64,000 nt of DNA, from contig JADJWV010000002.1 in the NCBI GenBank assembly GCA_016716185.1, positions 1-64,000 on the forward strand, in the 5' to 3' direction. Positions 8,595-17,755 of the stretch are shown here, piece after piece. The DNA is from Saprospiraceae bacterium. GTDB lineage: Bacteria > Bacteroidota > Bacteroidia > Chitinophagales > Saprospiraceae. Numbering within the stretch: position 1 is the stretch's first letter; each line of letters starts with the position of its first letter. The notes beneath the pieces were generated by a model, which did no database searches, was not told the origin of the DNA, and worked only from the letters and a program-made list of their open reading frames with translations. A program made the position numbers and the translations under genes.

Positions 8595-9122
8595 TTAGTC
8601 AATTCTCAATATTTTCAGGTATTCTGTCCAAGGGCCAACTTCATTTTTGTATTGCTTTGCTAATACCCTTGAAATTTGGGCAATGTGGTTCAGGTCGTGA
8701 ACTACCCAAGTCGATAGTAATTGCGATAGCGTTACCGTTCCAAATGCAGGATGAATTGCTGTTTTTTCCAGGTCCGTGAACGTTATTCTGGTTTGCATCA
8801 ATCTATCGATATTTTTAGCTCTAAGCACTGAGAATTCTGAAAGCAACTGCTGAATATTTTGGTCTTTACTATTCTGAAACTGTGCAAATCTGTCAAACGG
8901 CTCAAATACTCTTTCGTTTGAAGTACTAAGTATTATTTCCATTCTTGGTATCCAATCCGTTTTTTCTCCATGAATTAAATGTCCAACTATGTCATAGGCA
9001 CTCCATGTGTTATCTCCTTCTGTTACAAATACCCACTCCTCTGACAATCCTGAAAGCATGCTCTCAACCGTTTTCGGCGTTTGAGTTAAAATTTCTATTG
9101 CTTTATTCAGTTCAAATATCAT
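8595..9122 (-). CDS. DinB-like four-helix metalloprotein
   Basis: The protein has 175 residues and the layout of the DinB/YfiT superfamily, a four-helix bundle with a three-histidine metal site. The histidines sit in IVGHLIHGEKTDW near residue 47 and in VVHDLNHIAQ near residue 145-149. Family members include thiol S-transferases (bacillithiol or mycothiol dependent) and DNA-damage-inducible proteins of unknown activity; the substrate here cannot be told. It starts one base after the upstream AHSA1 gene stops, so the two are probably co-translated. Confidence 0.8.
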   Translation of the reverse strand: MIFELNKAIEILTQTPKTVESMLSGLSEEWVFVTEGDNTWSAYDIVGHLIHGEKTDWIPRMEIILSTSNERVFEPFDRFAQFQNSKDQNIQQLLSEFSVLRAKNIDRLMQTRITFTDLEKTAIHPAFGTVTLSQLLSTWVVHDLNHIAQISRVLAKQYKNEVGPWTEYLKILRID

Positions 9123-9123
9123 A

Positions 9124-9618
9124 TTAATCTAATCGTAGTTCATTATTTCTGTTTCTTAAATCCAAACCTCCTTCAAGAATAGATTTTAAATTAAGTAAAT
9201 AAAAAGTCCATCCCGTTTTACAGCCAAGATGCCATGAAACTTTTGCCTCCTCGTTTGTGGGAATTTGGGTTTGAATGAGTTCAATTATTGTAAGGTTATT
9301 TTCTGACAGAATTTTAATACTTACGATTCCTGCATTTCCAAATCTGAAACGGATAAACTCATCAGCTTCTGCACTTAAGATTTCACCCGTTTCAAAAACT
9401 GAATCGGGATATCCGTACCACATCCATCTGTATGTATCTGTGGGCTGAATGACCTCTTGCTCCTTGCGTTTTATGCCGGAAGAACTCATAAATATGGCCT
9501 CTCTGAGAAACCAAGTTTCAAATCCAGCCTGCGTTGATAGGAGTTTTTCAATTTGTTTTACTGAAGCATTTGTTGGCTGTTTTACAGTAAATTTACTCCA
9601 GTCATAATTATTGTCCAT
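9124..9618 (-). CDS. SRPBCC/AHSA1-like protein
   Basis: The protein has 164 residues. Tryptophan- and proline-rich START-like fold features are visible: ASVKQIEKLLSTQAGFETWF, TYRWMWYGYPDSVFETGEIL, and the C-terminal helix GCKTGWTFYLLNLKSILEGG typical of the AHSA1 (activator of Hsp90 ATPase homologue) group. Such proteins bind small hydrophobic ligands or act as chaperone cofactors. It is adjacent to the DinB gene on the same strand, and both are common regulators or detoxifiers in Bacteroidota accessory DNA. Confidence 0.8.
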   Translation of the reverse strand: MDNNYDWSKFTVKQPTNASVKQIEKLLSTQAGFETWFLREAIFMSSSGIKRKEQEVIQPTDTYRWMWYGYPDSVFETGEILSAEADEFIRFRFGNAGIVSIKILSENNLTIIELIQTQIPTNEEAKVSWHLGCKTGWTFYLLNLKSILEGGLDLRNRNNELRLD

Positions 9619-9696
9619 ATTCGTGAAATTTAATTATCAAAGTAAAATTTTGAAGAAAGTTTTTTTACAAGCACTTTGGTGGTTAAATCAGATATT

Positions 9697-10239
9697 TTAA
9701 ATTCTTTTTAGAAGATAACTGTTTATATCCTCCTCCCAATCGCTCAGGTTGCTCTTATACATAGCTTCCAGAAAGTGCTTGTTCAGTTGATTACCCAGTT
9801 CATTTAATCCAATAAATGTGTAAGTGACAGTGGCTATTGTTTTACTGTCTGCTATTGGTTTACAGTTTATTGTAATTGTCCAATATCGATTTTCGGAAGA
9901 AACCAGATACTGAATTAAAAAATTATCTTGGGCAAACTTTGAAACTCGCCAAATAAGTTCCTTTTCACCATGACCGTGACCGTGTGTTTTGAATGTCGTC
10001 CCTTCTTCAATGATTTCCGTTGTTGGATAAATTAAGGTTGGATTCCATCCCTTTGCCCATTTCCGTTCTTCAAATGCACCGAATAGCGGGAAGACAGTTA
10101 TTATTTTGTCATTTACAATTATAGTTGCCGTTTGTGATATCTTTTCAGCTTTAAAAGTTGTGTCGTCCCTTGTTTGAACCTTGTTTCCACAGGCTGTAAT
10201 AATTAATGAAGTGATGATAAAAATGCAGGTAAATTTCAT
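9697..10239 (-). CDS. Lipoprotein, SRPBCC-like
   Basis: The protein has 180 residues. It has a lipoprotein signal with lipobox LIITAC at about residue 16, a basic start and a hydrophobic core. The soluble part includes a histidine/glycine run THGHGHGEKE and the segment FLIQYLVSSENRYWTITINC, consistent with a SRPBCC-like beta sheet followed by a long helix (LNKHFLEAMYKSNLSDW). Function is unknown. It shares direction with the AraC gene upstream and the AHSA1 and DinB genes downstream, so it may be part of one transcription unit. Confidence 0.65.
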   Translation of the reverse strand: MKFTCIFIITSLIITACGNKVQTRDDTTFKAEKISQTATIIVNDKIITVFPLFGAFEERKWAKGWNPTLIYPTTEIIEEGTTFKTHGHGHGEKELIWRVSKFAQDNFLIQYLVSSENRYWTITINCKPIADSKTIATVTYTFIGLNELGNQLNKHFLEAMYKSNLSDWEEDINSYLLKRI

Positions 10240-10293
10240 ATCATATTGCGATTAAAATTTACTACAAAGAAACGAGCAACAACAATAGGCGAT

Positions 10294-11211
10294 TTATCGA
10301 AAATTGGGAATTTGCGATGGGACAATATGAAATTTCCGTTTAAATAAATTACTAAACGAACCTACGCTTTCAAAGTCGAGGGCAAAGCAGACCTCACTTA
10401 CAGAATAGTCTTTACTATGAAGAAGTTCAAATGCTTTTTGAAGTTTTATTTGAGTATAATATTGATGTGGAGTAGTTCCAGTGATACTTTTGAAATGGCT
10501 GAGAAAATGAAACTTGTTCATACAAACTAATTCAGCTATTTTATCTAATGTTTTCTTTTCATAAATTGAATCGTTCATTATTTCAATGGATTGAAAAATA
10601 CGACTGTAAATTTCTTCTCTGGTTGTTCGTTTGACAGCTTGAATATTATTCATTTTTGTTTGTGTACAGCAAATTTGAACCGCAATGTCTATAGCCAATT
10701 CTGTAAGGTGATTATTTATGTTGTCTTTTGATTGTTCTGCTTTAGTAAGCAAAGATATTTTGCTCATTATAGCCATATCAAGAGCGAAAGGCACAGTTGG
10801 AACGGTAATCTCAGTATTGGTTATTTGAGGAACGCTTAAAAGCTGCTCGTTTGATTGTAATAAATAGCTAAAACAGTCATTGATAAATTGAGGCTTAAAC
10901 AATATGAACAGCGTTTGAATGGGCTTGCTTTCACTAAAATCTATTTCCAAATTATCGTTGTGGTTCAGAAAATAGAAACGCTTGTCTGAAACTTCTATTT
11001 TTCTTTTATTGGCAACATAGCGACCTGTATTTAGAAAATTGGCTATGAATAAATAGGGTGTCTTATGTTCAGGGTAATAATATTTCGTCTTTGAGTTCGC
11101 CAATATTACTATGTTGTCCTCCAGTTCCGGAGGTTCGGTTGTAAATGTCTCTATGTCTGGTAATTTTGTTGAAATCATCTTTATTGAAAAATGTTTGTCC
11201 TTGCTTGCCAC
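10294..11211 (-). CDS. AraC-family transcriptional regulator
   Basis: The frame opens with GTG at 11211; an internal ATG (MISTKLPDIETF) about 11 codons in is equally plausible. The N-terminal ~190 residues form a cupin-like sensor region. The C-terminal ~100 residues carry two helix-turn-helix motifs of the HTH_18 type: TLDKIAELVCMNKFHFLSHF and SVSEVCFALDFESVGSFSNL, joined by TGTTPHQYYTQIKLQKA. It probably controls the downstream lipoprotein, AHSA1 and DinB genes, inferred from order and shared strand. Confidence 0.9.
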   Translation of the reverse strand: MASKDKHFSIKMISTKLPDIETFTTEPPELEDNIVILANSKTKYYYPEHKTPYLFIANFLNTGRYVANKRKIEVSDKRFYFLNHNDNLEIDFSESKPIQTLFILFKPQFINDCFSYLLQSNEQLLSVPQITNTEITVPTVPFALDMAIMSKISLLTKAEQSKDNINNHLTELAIDIAVQICCTQTKMNNIQAVKRTTREEIYSRIFQSIEIMNDSIYEKKTLDKIAELVCMNKFHFLSHFKSITGTTPHQYYTQIKLQKAFELLHSKDYSVSEVCFALDFESVGSFSNLFKRKFHIVPSQIPNFR

Positions 11212-11573
11212 TATCTCAAAGGAATGTTAATGATTTTATGATAAAAATACAAAATCCGAATTAATTATGCAAAAAATCATCAACATTTCAAGTTGTCTCG
11301 CTCAAAGTTTATACCATTATTAAATACCCAATTATAAGAGCGGGAGAGCCCGGGGTTACATTTATGGGAAACCCGTTGTATAGAGCCGGGCTTATCTGGT
11401 TGCACTCTATTTATAAACGAGATCGTCCTAAAAATTCAAAAGTAGATCAAGATGGTCATATCCTAAACTCAAATCTAGCGAAAAAAAACTCTTTGGGCTA
11501 TCCTCTTCCCTGCTCGACATCTCCATAGATTTACTTACTTGCTTGGCTTCCTGGGCGAAACTAACGCAGATTT
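11212..11573. other. Gene-poor stretch with a small plus-strand ORF
   Basis: No gene on the array strand is visible here. A 54-codon plus-strand frame (11364-11528, MGNPLYRAGLIWLHSIYKRD...) with open sequence upstream to 11265 has coding-like composition but no family I recognise. Around it AGCCCGGGG...CCGGGCT (about 11347-11392) forms a stem with an inner GGGTT/AACCC pairing. It may be a remnant of an older insertion. Confidence 0.3.
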
Positions 11574-11635
11574 CGTTCAACAGCGTTTTCATTGTTCTTA
11601 ATGCATACGCAACGAAAACTTGGTTGTTGGCAGCC
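11574..11635 (-). repeat. attC-like site 9
   Basis: This is a short 62-bp site. The plus strand opens with CGTTCAACAG and closes with GTTGTTGGCAGCC. The stem pairs GCGTTTTCATTG with GCAACGAAAAC. The closing core GTTGGCAGCC differs by one base from the start of the same cassette at 12181 (GTTGCCAGCC on the minus strand). Confidence 0.7.
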
Positions 11636-11639
11636 GCAT

Positions 11640-12113
11640 TTATTTCATGTTCTTTATTTTTTCATTAATTTTATCAACAAAGTCATGATATTTCGAAGGA
11701 ATATTTCGTTTCATTTGATCTATAAGCCAAAATTTTCTAATTCCATTAAAATTGTATTCAAAATAAAGTCCTCCCCAATCACCAGCATCTGGTTGCCCAA
11801 CTACGTTTTTTAATTCATTTAACAAATCTTGTGGAAAACTATTTATTAGGTCTTTAGTTTCCAAAAAATTTTGATCGGACAATTGAATATAAATGCCTTC
11901 ATAATATTGATTACTACTTGGATACTCATCTTTGATATCTTCATAAAGATTTTTATTATCCACTCGGTAAATTTCGATACAACCCTCGCCTTCACATTCC
12001 CCATAAAAATGACCGAATATAAAGTAATCCGTATTCTCTGTTTCGGTACAGTCCTTTCTGCAAGAAACACATAGTAGCGTAGAAAAGCAAAGAGATATTA
12101 AATACCATTTCAT
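11640..12113 (-). CDS. Small lipoprotein, unknown
   Basis: The protein has 157 residues. The signal MKWYLISLCFSTLLCVSC has its lipobox cysteine at residue 18. The mature part is acidic and includes CEGEGCIEIYRVDNKNLYED and GDWGGLYFEYNFNG. I do not recognise a family. It is the sole gene of the cassette between sites 8 and 9, with its stop 5 bp past the closing core. Export to the outer membrane is likely; the role is unknown. Confidence 0.65.
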   Translation of the reverse strand: MKWYLISLCFSTLLCVSCRKDCTETENTDYFIFGHFYGECEGEGCIEIYRVDNKNLYEDIKDEYPSSNQYYEGIYIQLSDQNFLETKDLINSFPQDLLNELKNVVGQPDAGDWGGLYFEYNFNGIRKFWLIDQMKRNIPSKYHDFVDKINEKIKNMK

Positions 12114-12171
12114 CCTTTGTAAATTTAAATCTAATATAGTTAATAAAGCTATATAATTTGTTTATTTATAT

Positions 12172-12327
12172 GGCTGGCAACGGTTGGGCAAAGACGCTGC
12201 ACCGCCAAACCATTGGTATCCAAAAGTAAGAAATTAATATTTCATTACCGGAAAAAATTATCCCGATGAATCGGGATAGAATGATTTTTGAGGCTTAGTG
12301 GTGTGGCGTCTATTCCGTGTTAGCGAC
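12172..12327 (-). repeat. attC-like site 8
   Basis: The plus strand opens with GGCTGGCAACGG and closes with CCGTGTTAGCGAC. The stem pairs GACGCTGCACCGCC with GGTGTGGCGTC. The loop holds a second hairpin, TATCCCGATGAATCGGGATA. The closing core GTTAGCGACA equals the start of the same cassette at 13225. Confidence 0.85.
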
Positions 12328-12334
12328 AGCACAT

Positions 12335-13210
12335 TTATTTGGGGCTGGAGTGTCCAACCAAAGTATCTAAATTGGAATCCTTAATAAGCTTATAAAATTT
12401 ATTATTTGTACTAACTTTTACCTTTCCTCCTTCAATTATCTGGATAATAGCATCGATTATAAGTTTTTTCTGCTCTAGATTTAATTCTTTATTTTCTAAT
12501 AGCATTACTAAATATTGTACGGTTCTATCTGAACCGCTCGTTCTTAAAAATCCTAGCATTCGAGAAAATATATCTTGATGCAAATAGTTAGAAATTCTAT
12601 TCAATATTTCATTTTCAATTTCATCGCTTGAATCAAAAAGAGAACGTATTATATGGTCTCTAATTTCAAAAGAATGTGAGGTATCATCAAGATATATAAA
12701 ATATTCTTTTTGTAATCTGTTTCTGTTATCTCTTAGAAATTCGCTTTCGACTTCAATACAGGGATAGGAATTATAATAATCATGTCTTTTATTTTGTTTG
12801 GAAATAAATCTATTAATTACATAAGTGAATGAATCCTGTAATGAATGAATTGAATTGAGTCTAAATTCAGTTTTTAAATTCATTCTTTCTATTCTTATGG
12901 GAAGATTTCTTAGATACCATGAAGGATCTTGCGTAGTAAATTGCGAATAATTAGAAAATCTTCTTTTATCCTTTTGAAATTCAGACCAAATTACATTGGC
13001 GCAATTGCAACTATTAAACTCTTCTTTAGTGATATTATCTAATTTTACCGATAACTCTTCAAGTTTTGCATCTATCATTGTCAGATTGAACTTCTCATGG
13101 AATGCCAAGGACTTTAGCCTTTTGCATTGATAGGAATAAGAAGTCTGATACTTAATAATTAAACCAACAATGCCTAAAACAATAATTAAGATTAGAAAAT
13201 ATCTATACAT
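12335..13210 (-). CDS. Membrane-anchored unknown protein, copy 1
   Basis: The protein has 291 residues. The start is set at MYRYFLILIIVLG, matching the copy at 7567-8442; an upstream extension would run into attC sequence. An N-terminal membrane anchor is followed by a helical soluble region. No family is recognised. The duplication includes the gene and the following attC, and similarity stops at the CTAAC core upstream of each start, which is evidence for duplication by cassette recombination rather than by tandem repeat. Confidence 0.7.
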   Translation of the reverse strand: MYRYFLILIIVLGIVGLIIKYQTSYSYQCKRLKSLAFHEKFNLTMIDAKLEELSVKLDNITKEEFNSCNCANVIWSEFQKDKRRFSNYSQFTTQDPSWYLRNLPIRIERMNLKTEFRLNSIHSLQDSFTYVINRFISKQNKRHDYYNSYPCIEVESEFLRDNRNRLQKEYFIYLDDTSHSFEIRDHIIRSLFDSSDEIENEILNRISNYLHQDIFSRMLGFLRTSGSDRTVQYLVMLLENKELNLEQKKLIIDAIIQIIEGGKVKVSTNNKFYKLIKDSNLDTLVGHSSPK

Positions 13211-13216
13211 GGTGTT

Positions 13217-13350
13217 GTCGCTAACGTTTTGCGTGTTACCGCAGTTGGCGATTTCCGAGCGTTTCACTGTCAACCTGCACAAAAGTTTTATAGTAGCACT
13301 CAGCTTCAATTTTGCACGTCTCCGCCAATTGAGGCACCACGATGTTACCA
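13217..13350 (-). repeat. attC-like site 7
   Basis: The plus strand opens with GTCGCTAACG and closes with GATGTTACCAG. The stem pairs GCGTGTTACCGCAGTTGGCG with CGCCAATTGAGGCACC. The interior is related to sites 1 and 16. No start core complementary to GTTACCAG was found upstream, so the cassette closed here is truncated. Confidence 0.7.
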
Positions 13351-13572
13351 GTAGGCCTTCTGTCTTTCCAACGTTGGAAACCATTGTCATTGTTGAGTTT
13401 CACTGTCTTTGTCGTGACGGTCTGTGCGGTTGTGTATTTTTTATTTTCAGAAGGGGAGGAGATTTTTTTTAATTCAATTTTGTCTGCGTGGGAAAGGTGG
13501 AAGCTCTTTTGCAAGCTTTAGTCTGTGCTTGGGCTTGTGCGGCTTGCAAATGTGCTTACATCTGTGCGTTGG
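13351..13572. other. Degenerate cassette junction after the NACHT gene
   Basis: This 220-bp stretch has no convincing gene. It holds a 9-bp stem (TTTGCAAGC at 13508, GCTTGCAAA at 13542) enclosing GGCTTGTGCGG, and ends with CGTTGGC at 13567-13573. That end is partly complementary to the cassette start at 22483 (GTTGGC), so it may be what is left of the attC for the restriction operon. Confidence 0.4.
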
Positions 13573-15873
13573 CTATTTACTATTAACTTCATTCCAGAAT
13601 TTTGACAGTTTATTGCTTTCTACTACACCGTCATACTTTAATAGTTCTTCAATAGGAACAACCAATCTCCATGCTTTTGATTGCGCTTGTCTTGTATGTT
13701 TGTTTTCAATTGTTTCAATAATTCCATAGTTATGTGCCAATGGAATAATTTCGTCAACTACGATGCTTGAATTTATACCAAAATGCTTTTCGTCAACAAT
13801 ACTCTTTTCATATTGAATTGTCATCTTATTGAACTTGAGTAAAAAGCGATTAAGTGTTTTCTTGAACTCACTCTTTTCTTCTAATAAGTCCTTCGTTGTT
13901 CCTTCTGGCTCAGGCTGTTCTTCTTGAACTTTAATACCACTTAGAATTAGTAACTCTTTTATTCTTTCAGGTGAATAAGCTACTTCTTTCACATCACCAT
14001 CATGAAGCAACACTATTGAAATTACTTGATAATCTTTAAGCGATACATTTTTAAAGCAGTTGGAAGATGTAATTTCAATTTTAACTTCATTGAATGAACA
14101 ATTTATAAAATGCACATTTTCAAGACATGTGTCCCTTAGGCTGATGTTTATGAAAGTTCCATTTTCAAAAGTTATATTTTTTAGATTTTTGTTTTCAAAA
14201 ACCAAGCTTGTGTAAGTGACATTGGAATCAAAGGTTATTGATTCTTCAAAAGGAATTTTATCAATCATGAAAGGAAATAAAGTTCCAATATTCATTTGCA
14301 GATAAGTTGGTTTGTATTCCTCATCTATCAAGTGTTTGAAAATTTGAATTATCGTATGAATATGTGTTTGTAAATCCTTAACATAATTGAAGCAATACAT
14401 ACCAACCGAATCGGGCAGTTGGTCTATGTATAAAAATTGTTTTAATCTGTAGAAGTTTGAGTTATTGGGTGCTGTCTCAATTAATTCAGCTAAGGAACGG
14501 GCAAGAAAGTAATTTTTAAATTCTTCGTGGTCAAATTTTCTTGCGTCAAATTTGGATTCATTTACTGGAATCAAAAAAGCATGCGATTTTACCATGTTCA
14601 TTACGACAGGTCTAATTGTTTCATCAATTCCCCAAACGCTTAAAAGTATTGCAGCATAGTGTTCAATTTCTTCTACTGTTACATAGTCTCGCTTTGATTC
14701 CCACATGGCATTGGCAACTTCTGAAAGGAACCTAATATGTTGGTCAAAACTTAAATATGGTTTTCCTGTTTTGCTATCCCTTTCTTTCCATTTATCAACT
14801 TCTCTCATTGTAAAGGCTTCCACAATTTGAGAAACGCCTTGTTCAGGTCTGCTTGTCTTTGAGAAGAATAACGGAATAAGTTCTTTGTCACCTTCAATGG
14901 CAGTAGCAAGTTTAGTGAGAAGAAAGGGTCTTGTTAATATTGGGTGATTTTCATCGTGCAATTCAGCTACAACACAGTCGTATATTTTTTCAGATTCATC
15001 AAACGCACAATTATTAAAATATTCAACAACTTCTTTCTTTGTCCAATCTTTCAATTTCAATTCATTAAAAATAATGTCATGAGGAACATTGCTTTTAAGT
15101 AATGATGTTCTTTTCAAATAATCATGTGTGTCGAAAAATGTTCTTCTTGACGCTGCAATCAATGTCCCTTGACCTTGCATTTCGTTGATGAAATTTGCAA
15201 GAGAAGAAACGGCATTCATGCCACCAATTTCTGCTGCTAATTCGTCAAATCCATCAATTGCAAGAATGATATATCGCTTTTGAATTAAGTTGATAACGGA
15301 TGAATAATATAAACCTGGCAGTCTCAATTCTCCTAAGTCAAACATGATCGCTTCAGGTAACCTTACCAAATCACGACCTTGTAAGTCAATATGCCAAAAG
15401 AGATAAGAAGATTGATTCTTTAAATAGCGGTCTGCTTGTAAATATTGATACTGCTTTAATAATGCACTTTTTCCATGGCCAGCATCTGCTGTTATGAAAC
15501 TAATTTTCGAACCAAATTCTAAAAAATTATCGCACTCTTGACTTAATAAAGTTAAAGCCGTATTTCGTGTTGCCGTATGAACTGATTTCAAAATGGCTGG
15601 ACTATCAACAAAAGCATCAATAGTTTTTCGCTTTTCAATAATTTTCCTTGCGAACAGTTCAAGGTTTGCAAGTTTCTTTGCAATAAATGTTCTATATGCA
15701 AATTGTTCCCCTTGATAGGTTACGATTCTATTCCCATCTTGATTGGTTGTAATTTGGCAAGTTTGCAAGCTTCCATTCTTATAAAAAATGATGTCACCAT
15801 TCGATTCAAATAATACATCCGAATCGTCATCTGCAAACGCTAGAATATCGTTTTTTATATCTTCTCTTGTCAT
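13573..15873 (-). CDS. NACHT-family NTPase with pentapeptide-like repeats
   Basis: The protein has 766 residues. After a ~100-residue N-terminal region of unknown type comes a STAND/NACHT P-loop NTPase: Walker A ADAGHGKSALL near residue 127 and Walker B YIILAIDGFDELA near residue 202. A sensor-like arginine region (LIAASRRTFFD) and helical winged segments follow. Residues ~560-610 read as pentapeptide-like beta-helix repeats (LKNITFENGTFINISLRD, ENVHFINCSFNEV). NACHT NTPases are bacterial NLR-like sensors in phage defence. The gene overlaps the NYN gene by 4 bp (ATGA) and closes the hsdRMS operon, so it probably acts with it. Confidence 0.85.
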   Translation of the reverse strand: MTREDIKNDILAFADDDSDVLFESNGDIIFYKNGSLQTCQITTNQDGNRIVTYQGEQFAYRTFIAKKLANLELFARKIIEKRKTIDAFVDSPAILKSVHTATRNTALTLLSQECDNFLEFGSKISFITADAGHGKSALLKQYQYLQADRYLKNQSSYLFWHIDLQGRDLVRLPEAIMFDLGELRLPGLYYSSVINLIQKRYIILAIDGFDELAAEIGGMNAVSSLANFINEMQGQGTLIAASRRTFFDTHDYLKRTSLLKSNVPHDIIFNELKLKDWTKKEVVEYFNNCAFDESEKIYDCVVAELHDENHPILTRPFLLTKLATAIEGDKELIPLFFSKTSRPEQGVSQIVEAFTMREVDKWKERDSKTGKPYLSFDQHIRFLSEVANAMWESKRDYVTVEEIEHYAAILLSVWGIDETIRPVVMNMVKSHAFLIPVNESKFDARKFDHEEFKNYFLARSLAELIETAPNNSNFYRLKQFLYIDQLPDSVGMYCFNYVKDLQTHIHTIIQIFKHLIDEEYKPTYLQMNIGTLFPFMIDKIPFEESITFDSNVTYTSLVFENKNLKNITFENGTFINISLRDTCLENVHFINCSFNEVKIEITSSNCFKNVSLKDYQVISIVLLHDGDVKEVAYSPERIKELLILSGIKVQEEQPEPEGTTKDLLEEKSEFKKTLNRFLLKFNKMTIQYEKSIVDEKHFGINSSIVVDEIIPLAHNYGIIETIENKHTRQAQSKAWRLVVPIEELLKYDGVVESNKLSKFWNEVNSK

Positions 15874-16616
15874 GATACTAATGCTGTTTTAATGTTGAAT
15901 GGCTGCATGAAAGCAGATACAAAATCATTTACCTGTTCATTCTTTATGCCTAAAATTATAGATTGAATATTCTCTTTTTTATTAATTGAAGCTAATGCCA
16001 ATGAAGGGAGATGGTCTTGGTCGTCTGATATTACCAAAACTCCAATTATCGTCTCGTCTTCTGATGTAGAAATTACATCACATGCTATTAATGTGTCCAC
16101 CATTTTCTGTTCAGCACCTTTGAAAATATTCTTGTGTAAATTTTCACAGCCATCAACACCACACTTTCTCTCTTTGCTATCGGTAAACTTATATAGCAAG
16201 TATTTTGGGCATGTTGTTTTGTTGTCTTTACATAAGTCATCTGCACATTCATGGTTTATTCGAATCCGTTTAACTCCTTGTGTTTCCTTGTAAGTGTAGC
16301 CCCAGATAAACTCTGGCTTAATGTGTAATGAAGTGGCTAATTCTATTGAGCCATTTAAAATTCCTTTTGAGGAAACTTTTGGAAAAACATTTACTTGGCT
16401 AAGTAACTGCTGAACTTCCGATGCAACTTTCGTAAATGAAGTTTCTTTATACCAACCCCCATACAGTCTTATTTGAACAGAATTGAAATCAGAAAATTCA
16501 GTTTCACATAAACGAACCATTTCTTTAAATGAAAGCTCCATTTGTTCGGGACTGAGTTTTGAAACATCAGAACCGAAATAATTATCATAATCTATGAGTA
16601 TAACTACTGTTTTCAA
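15870..16616 (-). CDS. NYN-domain (PIN-like) nuclease
   Basis: The protein has 248 residues. It has the NYN/LabA-type PIN fold: ILIDYDNYFG at the start with paired aspartates, KMVDTLIACDVIS near residue 170, and VLVISDDQDHLPSLALAS near residue 195, giving the acidic metal site. A cysteine-rich insertion (HECADDLCKDNKTTCPKY, then KCGVDGCENLH) could bind zinc. NYN proteins are RNases or DNases. The 4-bp overlaps with hsdS upstream and the NACHT gene downstream imply translational coupling. Its placement inside a type I restriction operon suggests an additional effector, which is inference. Confidence 0.85.
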   Translation of the reverse strand: MKTVVILIDYDNYFGSDVSKLSPEQMELSFKEMVRLCETEFSDFNSVQIRLYGGWYKETSFTKVASEVQQLLSQVNVFPKVSSKGILNGSIELATSLHIKPEFIWGYTYKETQGVKRIRINHECADDLCKDNKTTCPKYLLYKFTDSKERKCGVDGCENLHKNIFKGAEQKMVDTLIACDVISTSEDETIIGVLVISDDQDHLPSLALASINKKENIQSIILGIKNEQVNDFVSAFMQPFNIKTALVS

Positions 16617-17755
16617 ACCTGAACTGCTTTTTGATTTTTATTAATACTCAACTCCCCCCTAAACGCTTTTTTGCTCAAACTGCCATACAAATTCTCCAAC
16701 TCTTGCAAACTTTGTTGGTATTGGGTTTTGAGGGCTTCTGTTTTTTCTACGATTTGGGCAAATTGGGTTTGGAGTTCGATGGGGGGAATTAAGATCTTAA
16801 TTCCTTGTAATTCTTGTGCATTAATGTTTGCCATGCCAACAATGCTTTTACACATTCCCAACAGTGTTTGTTTACCATGTATAGAATTTAAATAGCCCCA
16901 TAAAAACCAAGGATTGGCTTTTTCATTTGTTCTTATTCTAATTAAATATCCAGCAATTATCATTTCTGAATCTTCATTGAATACTCCCGTTTTCCCAACT
17001 AGTTCTTTTGAATTTGTTCGATTGAAGAGTAAATCACCTTTTCTCACTACATATTTTTCTTTTTCTTTCTGGTCAACAATATTGATGTATTTCAACTTTG
17101 AATAATCCATGTAACCATCTGGAGTTATATTATTCATCCTAAGGTATGGATATAAACCTTCTTCTTCGGCTGGACTACTTGTTCCATATTTTACTTCTGA
17201 AACAACATCTCTTATTGTGCCTTTCTGGAATTTATTCTTATTTGTTGATGCATCCCCAAACATCTCCAAAAACGTGCTTTTCAAAAAATCATCCAGCAGG
17301 CGGATGCTTTCTTTGCGTTGGGCTATCAGGTTTTCGGCATTGCTGAGGATGTTGGCTATGTGGAGTTGGTCGGGAAGTGAAGGAAGAGGAATAGAGAAAT
17401 CCGTCAGGTTATTTAATCTTATGTAATTAGTCGCAGAACCAAATTGCTTATTGTGTAAACTCTTTTTCCATTCAGCTTTGAAATAAGCATAAATGTAATT
17501 CGGGTCAGCTTTGAAATTTTGAACTACATAGGTTCGTTGATACGCTTCAAATTTTCCATCATAGAAAAAAACTTCACCAACGTTTGCACCATTTCCGGGT
17601 AATATAATTGCAGGACCTTCAAATGAATAGGTTGGCGACTTAAATTGTCCGTATGCACAAGTATAAAACACATACTCGCCATCAGGGGTTGAATGATTTA
17701 CATCATACTTCCCTGTTTTAATAGTTGCAATATTTCCAAGTTTTTCAAACTTCAT
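16613..17755 (-). CDS. hsdS: Type I restriction-modification specificity subunit
   Basis: The protein has 380 residues with two target-recognition domains. TRD1 starts MKFEKLGNIATIKTGKYDV and ends at SIPLPSLPDQLHIANIL. TRD2 starts about residue 180 (GTIRDVVSEVKYGTSSPAEE) and ends at KILIPPIELQTQFAQIV. The conserved helical spacers after each TRD contain SIRLLDDFLKSTF and LQELENLYGSLSKKAF. HsdS confers the bipartite recognition sequence of the HsdM2S methylase. It shares one base with the hsdM stop and 4 bp with the NYN gene. Confidence 0.92.
   Translation of the reverse strand: MKFEKLGNIATIKTGKYDVNHSTPDGEYVFYTCAYGQFKSPTYSFEGPAIILPGNGANVGEVFFYDGKFEAYQRTYVVQNFKADPNYIYAYFKAEWKKSLHNKQFGSATNYIRLNNLTDFSIPLPSLPDQLHIANILSNAENLIAQRKESIRLLDDFLKSTFLEMFGDASTNKNKFQKGTIRDVVSEVKYGTSSPAEEEGLYPYLRMNNITPDGYMDYSKLKYINIVDQKEKEKYVVRKGDLLFNRTNSKELVGKTGVFNEDSEMIIAGYLIRIRTNEKANPWFLWGYLNSIHGKQTLLGMCKSIVGMANINAQELQGIKILIPPIELQTQFAQIVEKTEALKTQYQQSLQELENLYGSLSKKAFRGELSINKNQKAVQV

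Noticed and set aside
13236..13514. 92-residue minus-strand frame over attC site 7
   Set aside because: Most of it translates attC sequence, and its upstream part lacks any recognisable feature.
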